Origin: Spartobacteria bacterium LR76
GTDB taxonomy: Bacteria; Verrucomicrobiota; Verrucomicrobiia; Chthoniobacterales; Terrimicrobiaceae
Direction of reading: 5' to 3'
Length of the DNA: 64,000 bases
Assembly: GCA_003054655.1 (NCBI GenBank)
Contig: QAYZ01000016.1
Coordinates: 186,001-250,000 of the forward strand
Shown: piece by piece, positions 14,092 to 23,696 of the stretch
Numbering within the stretch: the first letter of the stretch is position 1
How the letters are laid out: each line of letters starts with the position of its first letter
The notes under the pieces: generated by a model
Told to the model about the DNA's origin: nothing
The model's input: the letters and a program-made list of their open reading frames with translations, nothing else
Databases searched by the model: none
Translations under genes and position numbers: made by a program

Positions 14092-16152
14092 TTATCCTGA
14101 GGTTGCGGCGAGTTTGGCGGCGGAGCGGGCCAGATGTTGCGCGAGATGGCGATGGGCAGGGGCCTGAAGCTGAGGGTCGTCCTTGAGGATGGTCTTGGCA
14201 AGATCGCTGGCCTCGTCCATGAGGTCACGGTCCCGGAAGATGTCGCCGATTTTCACCGGCGGCAGGCCGGTCTGGGCGGTACCGAGCAGGTCGCCCGGGC
14301 CGCGGAGGCGCAGATCGGCCTCGGCGATGAGAAATCCGTCGCTGGTTTGCTCGAGGACCTGGAGCTTTTCCAGGGCGTCTTCCGGCACCTTGGGGTCATG
14401 CAGAAGGATGCAGTACGACTTGTGCTCGCCGCGCCCGATGCGTCCGCGGAGCTGGTGAAGCTGGGCAAGGCCGAAGCGCTCGGCATTCTCGACGATCATC
14501 ATGTTGGCATTGGGGACATCGACGCCGACTTCGATGACGGTGGTGGCGATGAGCACCTTGGTGCGGCCGTCGCGGAAGGCGGCCATCACGGACTCCTTTT
14601 CATCAGGCGGCATGCGACCATGGAGAAGGGCGACCTCCGCCGGGGCGAGCAGAGCCTGCCAGCGCTCGATCTCGGCGGTGGCGGCCTTGGCGGAGAGTTT
14701 GTCGGATTCTTCCACGAGGGGGTAGACGATGTAAACCTGCCGGCCGTTGCCGAGGTGTTTGCGCACGAACTCCACGACATCGGGCATCTTCGTCGACGGT
14801 CGGGCGGCGGTCTGGATGATGCCGCGATTGGCGGGTTTGTGCTTGAGGATCGAGACGTCGAGGTCGCCGTAGAGCGTCTGCGTAAGCGTACGCGGGATCG
14901 GGGTGGCGGTCATGACCAGAACGTCGGGGGTGTCGCCGCGCTCGATGAGCCGGGCGCGCTGGAGGACGCCGAATTTATGCTGCTCGTCGATGACAACGAG
15001 GCCGAGGTTGTTGAATTCGCTGCCCTCATAAAGCAGGGCATGGGTGCCGACGACGATGGTGGGTTTGCTGCCGAAAAGCGGCAGCGGTTTTGCCTCTTCC
15101 TTGCGCGAACCCGTGCGCAGGACGACCTCGATGCCGAGAGGTTCCAGAAGGCGCTTGAAGCCCAGGTGGTGCTGCTCGGCGAGGATCTGCGTCGGCGCCA
15201 TGATGGCGGCCTGCCAGCCAGCCTCGACGGTGTGGAGCATGGCGGCCAGGGCGACGAGCGTCTTGCCTGCTCCCACGTCGCCCTGGAGCAGCCGGTTCAT
15301 GCGGCGGGGCGATGCGAGGTCGCGGCGAATCTCCTCGATGACCTGGGTCTGCGAGTCGGTGAGGGAGAAGGGAAGCCGGGCCAGCAACTGGCCGAGGAGC
15401 TTGCCTTCCGAGTGCTTGGCTGCGCCTGGGAGGAGGAGCCACTCCGCACGGCGGGCGTGGATGAGAAGCTGGATGGCGAAGAACTCCTCGCGCACAAGGA
15501 AGGCGTGGGCCGTCGAGCGAACCTCCTCGGAGTCTGGAAAATGAATGGCGCGGAGAGCTCCCGCCTTTTGCCGCGTCGCGTCGGGAATGAGGGATGGGAT
15601 CGCCTCGAGATCAGTCGATTCCAAGGCGGTGTGAATCATTTCACGCAGGGCGCGTACAGGCACCCCATCGCCTGCCGGGTAGACCGGCGTGATGTCGCGC
15701 ATGTGGACGGATTGCGCCGCGCCCTCCTCGATGACCTCAAACTCCGGGTGATCGATCACGATGAGGCGGCCGCGTTTCTTGGGGCGTCCGTAGACGACGA
15801 TCTCGTCGTGGGTGGAGATCATCTTCTGGACGAAGGGCATGTTGAACCACCGGCAGGTGACCGGCTGGCTCAGGATGCCAGTGGGGTTCTCCATCACGAC
15901 CTCAAACATTCGGCGCCGGCCGGGGAGGAATTTCATCGCCGTGCGGGCGACGATGCCGTGCAGGCAGACGGCAGCGGAATGCTCCTCGTCGGGGAACCTG
16001 TCAAACCGGGTGCGATCCTCGTAGCGCCGCGGGTAATGGCCGAGCAGGTCGGCGAGGGTGACGAGGCCGAGGCGGTGCAAGGCCGGGAGCCGGTTGCGCG
16101 GCACCCATTCCATGTCGGCCAGTTTGGTATCCGGAGGGAGAAGCGTACTCAA
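14092..16152 (-). CDS. recG: ATP-dependent DNA helicase RecG
   Basis: 686 residues. It remodels stalled forks and Holliday junctions. N-terminal wedge/OB domain at about 50-150, Walker A GDVGAGKT in the first helicase domain, DEQH-type motif II (VIDEQHKFGV), motif III TATPIPRT, and the C-terminal motif QLRGRIGRGEHKSYC. The likely start is TTG at 16150-16152, overlapping the recJ TGA stop codon (TTGA), which implies translational coupling with recJ. Confidence 0.95.
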   Translation of the reverse strand: MSTLLPPDTKLADMEWVPRNRLPALHRLGLVTLADLLGHYPRRYEDRTRFDRFPDEEHSAAVCLHGIVARTAMKFLPGRRRMFEVVMENPTGILSQPVTCRWFNMPFVQKMISTHDEIVVYGRPKKRGRLIVIDHPEFEVIEEGAAQSVHMRDITPVYPAGDGVPVRALREMIHTALESTDLEAIPSLIPDATRQKAGALRAIHFPDSEEVRSTAHAFLVREEFFAIQLLIHARRAEWLLLPGAAKHSEGKLLGQLLARLPFSLTDSQTQVIEEIRRDLASPRRMNRLLQGDVGAGKTLVALAAMLHTVEAGWQAAIMAPTQILAEQHHLGFKRLLEPLGIEVVLRTGSRKEEAKPLPLFGSKPTIVVGTHALLYEGSEFNNLGLVVIDEQHKFGVLQRARLIERGDTPDVLVMTATPIPRTLTQTLYGDLDVSILKHKPANRGIIQTAARPSTKMPDVVEFVRKHLGNGRQVYIVYPLVEESDKLSAKAATAEIERWQALLAPAEVALLHGRMPPDEKESVMAAFRDGRTKVLIATTVIEVGVDVPNANMMIVENAERFGLAQLHQLRGRIGRGEHKSYCILLHDPKVPEDALEKLQVLEQTSDGFLIAEADLRLRGPGDLLGTAQTGLPPVKIGDIFRDRDLMDEASDLAKTILKDDPQLQAPAHRHLAQHLARSAAKLAATSG

Positions 16153-17843
16153 GAGACGGAGGTGCGGATGGCGACGATCTGCATCTGGGCGTCGACGCGG
16201 CCGTTGAATTCATTGCGTTCCACCGTGAAAGCGACATCCCACGGGCCGCGGGGCAGCTTATCCATCGCGCCATTGAAGAAAATGGCTGGGACTTTCTGGC
16301 GGCCTGCCTGGAAGTCGAAACGCAGGTGTTTTTCCTTCAGGATACGCGGGGGCGCAATCGGCGAGACTCCCCGGGCGGCGTAAACGGGCTGGGGATTGGC
16401 GGAGCCGTAGGGTTCCAGCCGGCTCTGGCACTCGAGGAAGGCATGCGTCACCTGGGAGATGGGGAGCTCGCCATCGACGCGGAGCTTGGGAACCAGCAGG
16501 TCGTCGCTCATCATTTGGCGGGCCGAGGCATGAAAGGCGTCGCGGAACGTCGAAAAGCGGTCTTCGTGAATCGTGACGCCCGCAGCCATCTCGTGACCTC
16601 CGAATTTCTCGAGGTGCTCGGCGCATTGCTGGAGGGCGAGCACGAGGGAAAGCCCCTCAATGCTGCGCCCACTGCCTTTGCCGACGCCGGTTTCGTCGAA
16701 ACCGATCAGAAGGGTGGGGCGGTGGTATCGCCGCATGATGCGCGAGGCGACGATGCCGAGGACGCCGTGATGCCAGTCGCGCTGACCGGCGACGATGCAG
16801 GCATCGCGGATGGGGTTGAAGTTGCCGAGCACCCAGGTCTCGACCTCATCGGTCAACTGGCGCTCGACCAACTGGCGCTCCCGATTCTGACGATCCAGGC
16901 TATCGGCGAGGCGATTGGCCTCCGCAATGTCATCGGTGGTGAGGAGGCGGAGGGACTCCTGGGCGGTGCCGAGGCGGCCGGAAGCGTTGATGCGGGGGCC
17001 TAGGCGGTAGCCGAGCGCATTGGCGGAGATGGGGGCCTCCACTCCGGCCACCACCATGAGGGCGCGGAGGCCCGGCCAGCGGGAGTGTTCCATCTGGATG
17101 AGGCCTCGATGGACAAGAATGCGGTTTTCCCCGATGAGCGGGACGATATCGGCCACGGTGGCCAGGGCCACGATGTCGAGATACTCCTTGAGGTCGACGC
17201 CGGGACGGGGCGCGAGCTTGAGGACGGCGTGGGCCAGTTTGAAGACAACTCCGGCGCTGCACAGGTGGCCGAGGCCCTGGCCGTCGCGTTTGGGGTTGAC
17301 CAGTGCCACGCAGTCCGGGCGAGCGCCGGTGGTCTCGTGGTGATCCAGGATGAGGACATCGATGCCGCGGGCGCGAATGGCGGCGACCTCTTTGCAGGAG
17401 TTCGTGCCGCAGTCGACGGCGATGAGCAGGCTGGCGTCGTGTTCCTCAAAGCACCTCTCCACTCCGCTCATGCTCAAGCCATAGCCTTCCTCGATGCGGT
17501 GCGGGAGGAAGCATGCGACGCTGGCACCGAGGGTGGTGAGAAATCTTTTCAGCAGAGCGAGCGAGGCCACGCCGTCCACATCATAGTCGCCGTAGAGGAC
17601 GATCTTTTCCTTTGTCTCGATGGCCTGAATCACGCGCCGGGCGGCGGTTTCCATCTCGCCGAGGAGGAGGGGATCGCCCAGGTTCTTCAGCCGGGGCTGG
17701 AGGAAATCGGCCGCTTCCTCGGGGGCATTGTATCCATTGCGAATGAGGACGCGGCCGACGGATTCCGGCAGGCCCAGCTCGCGGCACAGGCGGCCGAGGG
17801 TGGGAAGATCGATCTCTTCCGGAAATATCCAACGGCGCTGCAT
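16149..17843 (-). CDS. recJ: Single-stranded-DNA-specific exonuclease RecJ
   Basis: 564 residues from the ATG at 17841-17843 (MQRRWIFPEE). A 5'-3' ssDNA exonuclease of recombination and mismatch repair. DHH-superfamily motifs: GDYDVDG at 85-91, AVDCGT near 142-147, and DHH at 167-169; the DHHA1 part includes GGHEMAAG. It is the first gene of the leftward cluster, divergent from leuA. Confidence 0.95.
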   Translation of the reverse strand: MQRRWIFPEEIDLPTLGRLCRELGLPESVGRVLIRNGYNAPEEAADFLQPRLKNLGDPLLLGEMETAARRVIQAIETKEKIVLYGDYDVDGVASLALLKRFLTTLGASVACFLPHRIEEGYGLSMSGVERCFEEHDASLLIAVDCGTNSCKEVAAIRARGIDVLILDHHETTGARPDCVALVNPKRDGQGLGHLCSAGVVFKLAHAVLKLAPRPGVDLKEYLDIVALATVADIVPLIGENRILVHRGLIQMEHSRWPGLRALMVVAGVEAPISANALGYRLGPRINASGRLGTAQESLRLLTTDDIAEANRLADSLDRQNRERQLVERQLTDEVETWVLGNFNPIRDACIVAGQRDWHHGVLGIVASRIMRRYHRPTLLIGFDETGVGKGSGRSIEGLSLVLALQQCAEHLEKFGGHEMAAGVTIHEDRFSTFRDAFHASARQMMSDDLLVPKLRVDGELPISQVTHAFLECQSRLEPYGSANPQPVYAARGVSPIAPPRILKEKHLRFDFQAGRQKVPAIFFNGAMDKLPRGPWDVAFTVERNEFNGRVDAQMQIVAIRTSVS

Positions 17844-17961
17844 CGGCGGATCATAGAGAGGTTTGCGAAAAGGATCAACGATTGCGGAGCAGGTTTGACG
17901 GGGGAAATACGGGGTGCGCAAATCCGCTTGCTCCCCGGGAAGCGGGTGTTATGGTGTGCGC

Positions 17962-18039
17962 ATGTCGTTTTCGGAGAATATCGCACTTCTCGCGCTTCGA
18001 CTCGGGTTGCTCCCGAGCCGACTTACTCTCCTTTCTTAA
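17962..18039 (+). CDS. Candidate leucine-rich leader peptide of leuA
   Basis: A 25-codon frame beginning MSFSENIALLALRL and ending in RLTLLS, followed by TAA. Nine of 25 codons are leucine (CTT, CTC or TTG), concentrated in the second half, and a 6-bp hairpin (CTCGGG/CCCGAG) lies inside the leucine run. It ends 82 nt before leuA. This matches the logic of leu operon attenuation, in which ribosome stalling on leucine codons controls downstream RNA folding. I see no clear terminator with a U-run before leuA, so the mechanism is inferred. Confidence 0.5.
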   Translation: MSFSENIALLALRLGLLPSRLTLLS

Positions 18040-18121
18040 AACGGCATAGGCTGCGTTCCCGGCGGGCGTGGTAGGTGCCGCGACCCCTCCCCAATCTTTC
18101 GCCGGACAACCAAACATCCCT

Positions 18122-19672
18122 ATGTCAGACAAAGTTATCATCTTCGACACGACGTTGCGCGACGGCGAGCAGTGCCCCGGCGCCAGCATGAACTTGCGCG
18201 AGAAAATGGAGGTCGCCCGCCAACTCGAGCGACTCAACGTGGACGTGATCGAAGCCGGTTTTCCCGTCATCAGCGACGGAGACTTCGAGGCGGTCGAGAA
18301 GATTGCCACGGAAATCAAAGGCCCCAAAATCTGCGGCCTGGCCCGATGCGTGTCCAAGGACATCGACGCGGCAGGCGCGGCGGTGAAGCCCGCGGGTGAT
18401 CGTGGCCGCATCCACGTCTTCCTGGCGACCTCGGCGATTCATCGCGAGTTCAAGCTGAAGAAGGCGGAGGAGGAGATCATTCGCCTGGCCGTCGAGGGCG
18501 TCACCCGCGCTCGCGGTTTGGTCAAGGATGTCGAGTTCTCGCCCGAGGACGCTTCCCGCACGGAGCCGGAATTCCTGGCCCGCGTGGTGCAGGCGGTCAT
18601 CGAGGCCGGTGCTACGACGGTGAACATTCCGGATACCGTCGGTTTTGCGGTGCCGGACCAGTATGCGTCTTTGATCGGCTATCTGCGCTCCAACGTGCGC
18701 AACATCGACGACGCCATCATCAGCGTGCATTGCCACGATGATTTGGGCCTGGCCGTGGCCAATTCCCTCGCGGCGGTGAAAGCCGGAGCGCGTCAGGTGG
18801 AGGGTACCTTCAACGGCATCGGTGAGCGTGCGGGCAACTGCGCCCTCGAGGAAGTCGTGATGGCGATCAAAACCCGCGGGGATTTTTACGGGGGCCTGCA
18901 CACGGATGTCGTGACTCGCGAGATCCTGAAAACCTCGCGCATCATCAGCCGCATGAGCGGCCTGCATGTCGCGCGCAGCAAGGCCATCGTCGGTGAGAAC
19001 GCCTTTGCCCACAGCTCCGGCATTCACCAGGACGGCATCCTGAAAAAGCGCGAGACCTACGAGATCATGGACCCCGAGGAGGTTGGCTGGGGTGGCACAG
19101 AACTGCCCCTGACCAAGCACAGTGGCAGCCATGCCATGAAGGTGCGCCTGGAGCACCTGGGCTTTCACCTGAGTGACGCGCAAATGAAAGTGGTGTACGA
19201 CCGTTTCAAGGACGTCGGCGACAAGAAGAAGTTTGTGTACGACGACGACCTGGCCGCGCTGGTGGAGGATTCCATGACATCGGACAGCGAGACCTACACG
19301 CTCGACTACATTCACGTCACCAGCGGCAGCACGACGGTGCCAACCGCGACCGTGCGCCTGAAAAAGGGTGGCGAGACTTTGCAGGATTCCAGCCCGGGCA
19401 ATGGAGCGGTCGACGCGGCGATGCAGGCCATTGACCGCATCGTGAAGCGCCATGGTCATCTCGCGCAGTACAGCGTCGAGGCGGTGACGCAGGGGCGTGA
19501 TTCCCTGGGTGAAGTGACGCTGAAGGTGGATTTTGGCAACGGCGACCTGATCACCGGCAAGGGAGCGAGCACCGACGTCATCGAGGCCAGCGCCCGCGCC
19601 TACGTCAATGCGGTCAACCGCACCGAACTGCTCCAGGGCCGCAAAGCCGCCGTCGCCGCCGCTCCGATTTAG
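18122..19672 (+). CDS. leuA: 2-isopropylmalate synthase
   Basis: 516 residues from the ATG at 18122 (MSDKVIIFDTTLRDGEQ); the frame extends upstream but without family similarity. It condenses acetyl-CoA with 2-oxoisovalerate, the first step of leucine synthesis. Signature DTTLRDGEQCPGA at 9-21, the metal-binding HCHDDLG, GIGERAGNCALEE, and HSSGIHQDGILK; a C-terminal allosteric domain from ~385 mediates leucine feedback. No Shine-Dalgarno sequence. Preceded by a leucine-rich leader frame. Confidence 0.95.
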   Translation: MSDKVIIFDTTLRDGEQCPGASMNLREKMEVARQLERLNVDVIEAGFPVISDGDFEAVEKIATEIKGPKICGLARCVSKDIDAAGAAVKPAGDRGRIHVFLATSAIHREFKLKKAEEEIIRLAVEGVTRARGLVKDVEFSPEDASRTEPEFLARVVQAVIEAGATTVNIPDTVGFAVPDQYASLIGYLRSNVRNIDDAIISVHCHDDLGLAVANSLAAVKAGARQVEGTFNGIGERAGNCALEEVVMAIKTRGDFYGGLHTDVVTREILKTSRIISRMSGLHVARSKAIVGENAFAHSSGIHQDGILKKRETYEIMDPEEVGWGGTELPLTKHSGSHAMKVRLEHLGFHLSDAQMKVVYDRFKDVGDKKKFVYDDDLAALVEDSMTSDSETYTLDYIHVTSGSTTVPTATVRLKKGGETLQDSSPGNGAVDAAMQAIDRIVKRHGHLAQYSVEAVTQGRDSLGEVTLKVDFGNGDLITGKGASTDVIEASARAYVNAVNRTELLQGRKAAVAAAPI

Positions 19673-19692
19673 TCGGAGCGGTTAAGGAATCG

Positions 19693-20538
19693 TCAATTCT
19701 TCGCCTGTGAAAACATCCAGTCCCAGATTTCGGGATTGGAGTAGGTGTAGGTCCAGGCATCGTGTTTGACGCCGGGGAACTCCGTATATTTCGGATTTCC
19801 TCCGGCGGTCTTGATGGCGGCGACCATGTCGCGGGACCGGCTGACTGGGACGATGTCGTCGGCGTCTCCATGGGTGACCCAAATCGGGATGGTGATGAGT
19901 TTGCTGGCAAAGGCGGTATCGGCTCCTCCGCAGACGGGAACGGCGGCGGCGATCATGTCTCCCCGCCGCTGCAAGATCTCCCACGTGGCGAAGCCGCCCA
20001 TGGACAGCCCGGTGACATAGATGCGCTGGCGGTCCACCGGATGAGTCGCGATGAATTGGTCGATGGCATCGAGGGCGAGACGCATCGGCCACGTCGGTTG
20101 CTCCTTCATGGTGTGCCCGACGTTACTGCCGAACGGAGTGTCGACCCACACCGCCTCGGGGGCCTGATCGCGCCGGGGACAAAGCGGAGCGAAAACAAAG
20201 CAGGGATACTTTTTCCAAAACTCCACCGTCGACCGGAAATTTCTGAGCTGGATGCGATTATCGAGGCCGCGCTCGCCCGCACCGTGCATGAAGATCACCA
20301 GCGGGTATTTCTTTTCCGGCTCGATGGAGGCTGGCGTATGGAGACGATAGGGCAGAACGTGGCCGTCCTCCTCAAACTTGTGAAAGGTGAAGGCATCAAA
20401 TTTCGATTCCCAGCTTTCTTTAGGTACTGCACTGTAATCTGGATGAATGGAGTCTGGCGGGGTTTGGGCCAACGTGTTTCCTATCGCCGCCAAGGCACAG
20501 ACAATGGCGGCTCTTTTTTCAAACCATCGAGCGAGCAT
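19693..20538 (-). CDS. Secreted alpha/beta hydrolase (prolyl-oligopeptidase/esterase-like)
   Basis: 281 residues with an N-terminal signal peptide ending near residue 25 (..GNTLAQ). The alpha/beta hydrolase core shows an oxyanion segment VIFMHGAGERG, nucleophile elbow GLSMGG, the acid in HGDADDIVPV, and the histidine in VKHDAW. This matches the exported 'dienelactone/prolyl oligopeptidase' hydrolases often found with polysaccharide-degrading loci. Substrate unknown. Confidence 0.8.
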   Translation of the reverse strand: MLARWFEKRAAIVCALAAIGNTLAQTPPDSIHPDYSAVPKESWESKFDAFTFHKFEEDGHVLPYRLHTPASIEPEKKYPLVIFMHGAGERGLDNRIQLRNFRSTVEFWKKYPCFVFAPLCPRRDQAPEAVWVDTPFGSNVGHTMKEQPTWPMRLALDAIDQFIATHPVDRQRIYVTGLSMGGFATWEILQRRGDMIAAAVPVCGGADTAFASKLITIPIWVTHGDADDIVPVSRSRDMVAAIKTAGGNPKYTEFPGVKHDAWTYTYSNPEIWDWMFSQAKN

Positions 20539-20655
20539 GCGCCATCCTGCTAGCTTTCATTTCAGGCGGCAAGAAACCACCGATCAGGATTGAGCCAGAA
20601 CCTTGTCGCGAAATCCGCGCAGAATCATCAACAGCCTTAGGCTGGCGGACCACCG

Positions 20656-22167
20656 TCAGTTGAGATTCTTCAACTCCGGGATGCCGTATTCCTGGCGGAT
20701 CTGGGCGTCGGATTTCTCGGACTCGACGGCGTCGAGGTAAATGATCGGCGGGTCGTCGTCGAACTCGATCTTGTGGAAGCCGTTCTTCGGATTGGCGATG
20801 GCCTTGGCGAGGTCGTCGAGGCTCTTGATGGGAACGTCGTTGACCTTGCTGACGACGAGGTGCTCCAGATCCTGATAGCCGAGCGCACTGGCAGTCGGGA
20901 AGACCTGGCTGAGGAAGACGATCTTGCCGCGGTTGGGCGTGGTGTCCTCGTCCTGGAAGGCGTCGAGAGCAACCAGCCGCTGCGGGGCTTCCTTGGACCA
21001 ACTGGAACCCCACTCCTGGAGATAAGGGCGGGAAAGTTCCTGGAAGACCAGACCGCCGACGACGAGATAGCGGGGTTGTTTGTCGAAGATGTACGGGTCA
21101 CTGGCGATGCTGCTGCGGTCGACCGCTTCCAGCGTGACAGGGATGGTCTGTTTCTGGCCGTCCCGCAGGACGACGAAATCGACCTTGTCCCCGACCTTGG
21201 CGTCGGTGCTCGTGAGATGGCTGAAGGTGAGTTTGCCGTAGAGCGGGTGGTCAAACTCGCCGTCCTGGTTGATCTGCTTCCCTGCTACGGCGAGGATCAC
21301 GTCGCCGCGTTTGAGGCCCGCCTTGGCAGCGGCGCCTCCGGGGCGGATCGCCGTGATATACACGCCTCCGTCGTCCTTCAGTCCGACATAGCGGCGGAGC
21401 TGCGGGTCGCGAGTGGGCGAGTAGCCGAGTCCGACACGAGGGAAACCCTGGTAGGTCGCCTGGGTGGCATCGGCAAGGAAGTGGGCGATGATCGGCGCGG
21501 GGATGATATCGGCCGACTGGCTGCGGGAATCGTAACGCATGAGCAGGCCGACGAGATCGCCGTTGCGCACGGCCGGAATCGTGAAGCTGCTGTCGCGGCT
21601 CTGGATGGGTGAGCTGATGCGAAAGGTGAGCAGGGCAAGCTGGCCGAGCGGATAGGGTGCTACGGCGATGGTCGTGATCGTGCCGGGCGTCTGGGCGACG
21701 AGGCCGTTGGTCTCCAACTGGAGCAGCTCGATGTGATCGCCGACCACGGCATCCTTGTCCAAAGCGAGCGGTTTGGCGTCCTTCAGGAAGTTCTCATCGG
21801 AGGGAGCGAGGAGGGCGAGGTTGCTGTCGTAGTCGACGGTAATGACTTGTCCGGCCACCCGGGCATTGGTGACGGGGTCCTCCAGCTCGATGTAAGTGCT
21901 GTTGGTGACCAGTTCCGCCGTGACGAGGATGCGGTTTTTTTCCACCACGACGCCGAGTCCCTTGCGGAAGGAAGGGGCCTTTTTCGTCCACGGGCGGAAG
22001 AAGTCGTAGGACTGGTTGGTGGAGTTTACCCGGACGAGCGACGCGGCGGTGACCTCCGAGGCCGCAGGCTTGGGAGTCGCGGCGGGCTGGTTCGGGCGAG
22101 TGGCTGCGGCGTGCAGGGCGGGGACGAGCGCGACGAGCGCGGTGATGGTAAGGGAAAACCGGCGCAT
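20656..22167 (-). CDS. Exported Deg-like pseudoprotease with PDZ domain
   Basis: 503 residues from the ATG at 22165-22167, 4 nt after the stop codon of the upstream protease gene. Signal peptide (..VPALHAAA), a chymotrypsin-like domain, then a PDZ domain (VYITAIRPGGAAAKAGLKRGDVILAV). The catalytic positions look lost: the region equivalent to TNAHVV reads ILVTAELV, and no GNSGGP motif is present (SRDSSFTIP instead), although the Asp-like YDSNLALL remains. Probably a non-catalytic partner or scaffold of the intact protease encoded next to it. Confidence 0.75.
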   Translation of the reverse strand: MRRFSLTITALVALVPALHAAATRPNQPAATPKPAASEVTAASLVRVNSTNQSYDFFRPWTKKAPSFRKGLGVVVEKNRILVTAELVTNSTYIELEDPVTNARVAGQVITVDYDSNLALLAPSDENFLKDAKPLALDKDAVVGDHIELLQLETNGLVAQTPGTITTIAVAPYPLGQLALLTFRISSPIQSRDSSFTIPAVRNGDLVGLLMRYDSRSQSADIIPAPIIAHFLADATQATYQGFPRVGLGYSPTRDPQLRRYVGLKDDGGVYITAIRPGGAAAKAGLKRGDVILAVAGKQINQDGEFDHPLYGKLTFSHLTSTDAKVGDKVDFVVLRDGQKQTIPVTLEAVDRSSIASDPYIFDKQPRYLVVGGLVFQELSRPYLQEWGSSWSKEAPQRLVALDAFQDEDTTPNRGKIVFLSQVFPTASALGYQDLEHLVVSKVNDVPIKSLDDLAKAIANPKNGFHKIEFDDDPPIIYLDAVESEKSDAQIRQEYGIPELKNLN

Positions 22168-22171
22168 GGGA

Positions 22172-23617
22172 CTAAAGCTGCTGTTCATTGACGACTCCGT
22201 AGCGGGCACGGATGCGTTCGCGGGCCTGATCGACGGCCTGCTTTTCCAGGACGAGCGGGCGGCCCTGGCCCACCATCTCGATGACGTAATAGTCGGCGGG
22301 TTTTTTCAGCGCCTCGGCGAGGTCGTCGAGCTTGCGGATTTTTTGTCCGTTGATCGTGTCGACGATGCTGTAGCGGAAGTCTCCCGCATAGGCATTCACC
22401 GGGTCGGCGAGGATCGTGCTGAGAGTGATGATCTCCTGGCGGTCGCGATAGAGGTGGTCGGAGATGAAATGGTCAAAATAGTAGCGCAGGCGCAGGTCGG
22501 CGGGATCGTGCTCGCGCATGAAATTCGCATCGACCGGCTGGAAGACGAGGCCGCCGAAGACGACGAAGCGCGGCTTTTCATCATAGGCGTAGGCCTGGAG
22601 TGTGAAGGGCCACGAGTGGGTGAGGGGGAGGATGACGTCCTCTTCCTTGCCATCGCGGAGGATGTGGAACTTCACCTTTTCCCCGCGGAATTTGCGCTCG
22701 ACGACCTCGGCCATCTCGACCGGATCGCCGGAGTCCATCTTGACTGTGCCGTCGCTGGCGATGGGCAGGCCGTCGATGGCGAGGAGGACGTCGCCGGTCT
22801 TGAGAACGCCATCGCTATTGCCTCCGCCAAAGACATCTCCGACGACCACGCCGGTATCTTCATCACTCAACCCGAGAGCGCGGCGCATGGCGGGGTTGTG
22901 CAGTGAGTGGTAGCTCAGGCTCAGGTCGACGTATTTGTCATAGCGACCGTCCTCGATGTCCTTGAGGAAACGGCGGACGACGGGCGTGGGGATCATGTAG
23001 CCGACATTCTGCGCGACATCACCGCTGTAGCCCTGGAAGGCCACGCCGACGACCTTGCCATCCTGAAGGACTGGGCCGCCACTGTTGCCTGGGTTGATGG
23101 CGGCGTCGATCTGGATCGTGAGGTGCGAGTCCACGCCGGAGTGTGTGTAAGGTTGGAAGTCGATGCGGGAGACGATGCCTCGCGTCACCGAGAGCCGGTC
23201 GCCGCCGATCGGGTAGCCGTAGACGGAGACGGTGGACTCGATGGCCGGGATGCCGCCGAAGGGGAGGGCGGTCGTGCCCTTGAAGAAATTCGGATCATCC
23301 ACGGTGAGCAGAGCAAGGTCGCAGTCGTGCGCGATAAAGAGCACCCGGGCGAGGTAGGGCTTGGGGTCGCCTTCCTTGGAGACCAGGAGGAACCGGCTGT
23401 TGCTGACCACGTGGGCATTGGTCATGATCCGGTTGCTGTCGATAATGAAGCCAGCTCCCACGCCGCTGATGACGTTGCCACCAGCCCATGGCACGCGGTA
23501 ATTGGGATCCTGAGAGGTGGCCTGGATGCGGACCAGGCTATCGGCGACTCGTGCGGCGGGCAGGCACGCAAAGGGTGCCAGCAGCAGGCAGAGCACCCAA
23601 AAGCAACGACGGGACAT
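22172..23617 (-). CDS. Exported S1C (Deg/HtrA-type) serine protease with PDZ domain
   Basis: 481 residues with signal peptide (LLLAPFACLPAA). Complete catalytic triad: His in IMTNAHVV, Asp in HDCDLALL, Ser in NPGNSGGP. A PDZ domain follows (VVVGDVFGGGNSDGVLKTGDVLLAI), then a ~150-residue C-terminal region shared with the adjacent pseudoprotease. Likely a periplasmic or extracellular quality-control protease. It forms a two-gene operon with the downstream paralogue. Confidence 0.9.
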   Translation of the reverse strand: MSRRCFWVLCLLLAPFACLPAARVADSLVRIQATSQDPNYRVPWAGGNVISGVGAGFIIDSNRIMTNAHVVSNSRFLLVSKEGDPKPYLARVLFIAHDCDLALLTVDDPNFFKGTTALPFGGIPAIESTVSVYGYPIGGDRLSVTRGIVSRIDFQPYTHSGVDSHLTIQIDAAINPGNSGGPVLQDGKVVGVAFQGYSGDVAQNVGYMIPTPVVRRFLKDIEDGRYDKYVDLSLSYHSLHNPAMRRALGLSDEDTGVVVGDVFGGGNSDGVLKTGDVLLAIDGLPIASDGTVKMDSGDPVEMAEVVERKFRGEKVKFHILRDGKEEDVILPLTHSWPFTLQAYAYDEKPRFVVFGGLVFQPVDANFMREHDPADLRLRYYFDHFISDHLYRDRQEIITLSTILADPVNAYAGDFRYSIVDTINGQKIRKLDDLAEALKKPADYYVIEMVGQGRPLVLEKQAVDQARERIRARYGVVNEQQL

Positions 23618-23696
23618 ATGCGCGAGAACCTAAGCCCCTCCGAGGCGTTGACAACTCGGAATTTTTACGGATTTGCGAAACCTGCCCGCCAGCCGC

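Noticed and set aside
14134-16383. 749-codon open frame antisense to recG
   Set aside because: Shadow produced by GC-rich codon bias; recG on the other strand has all helicase motifs.
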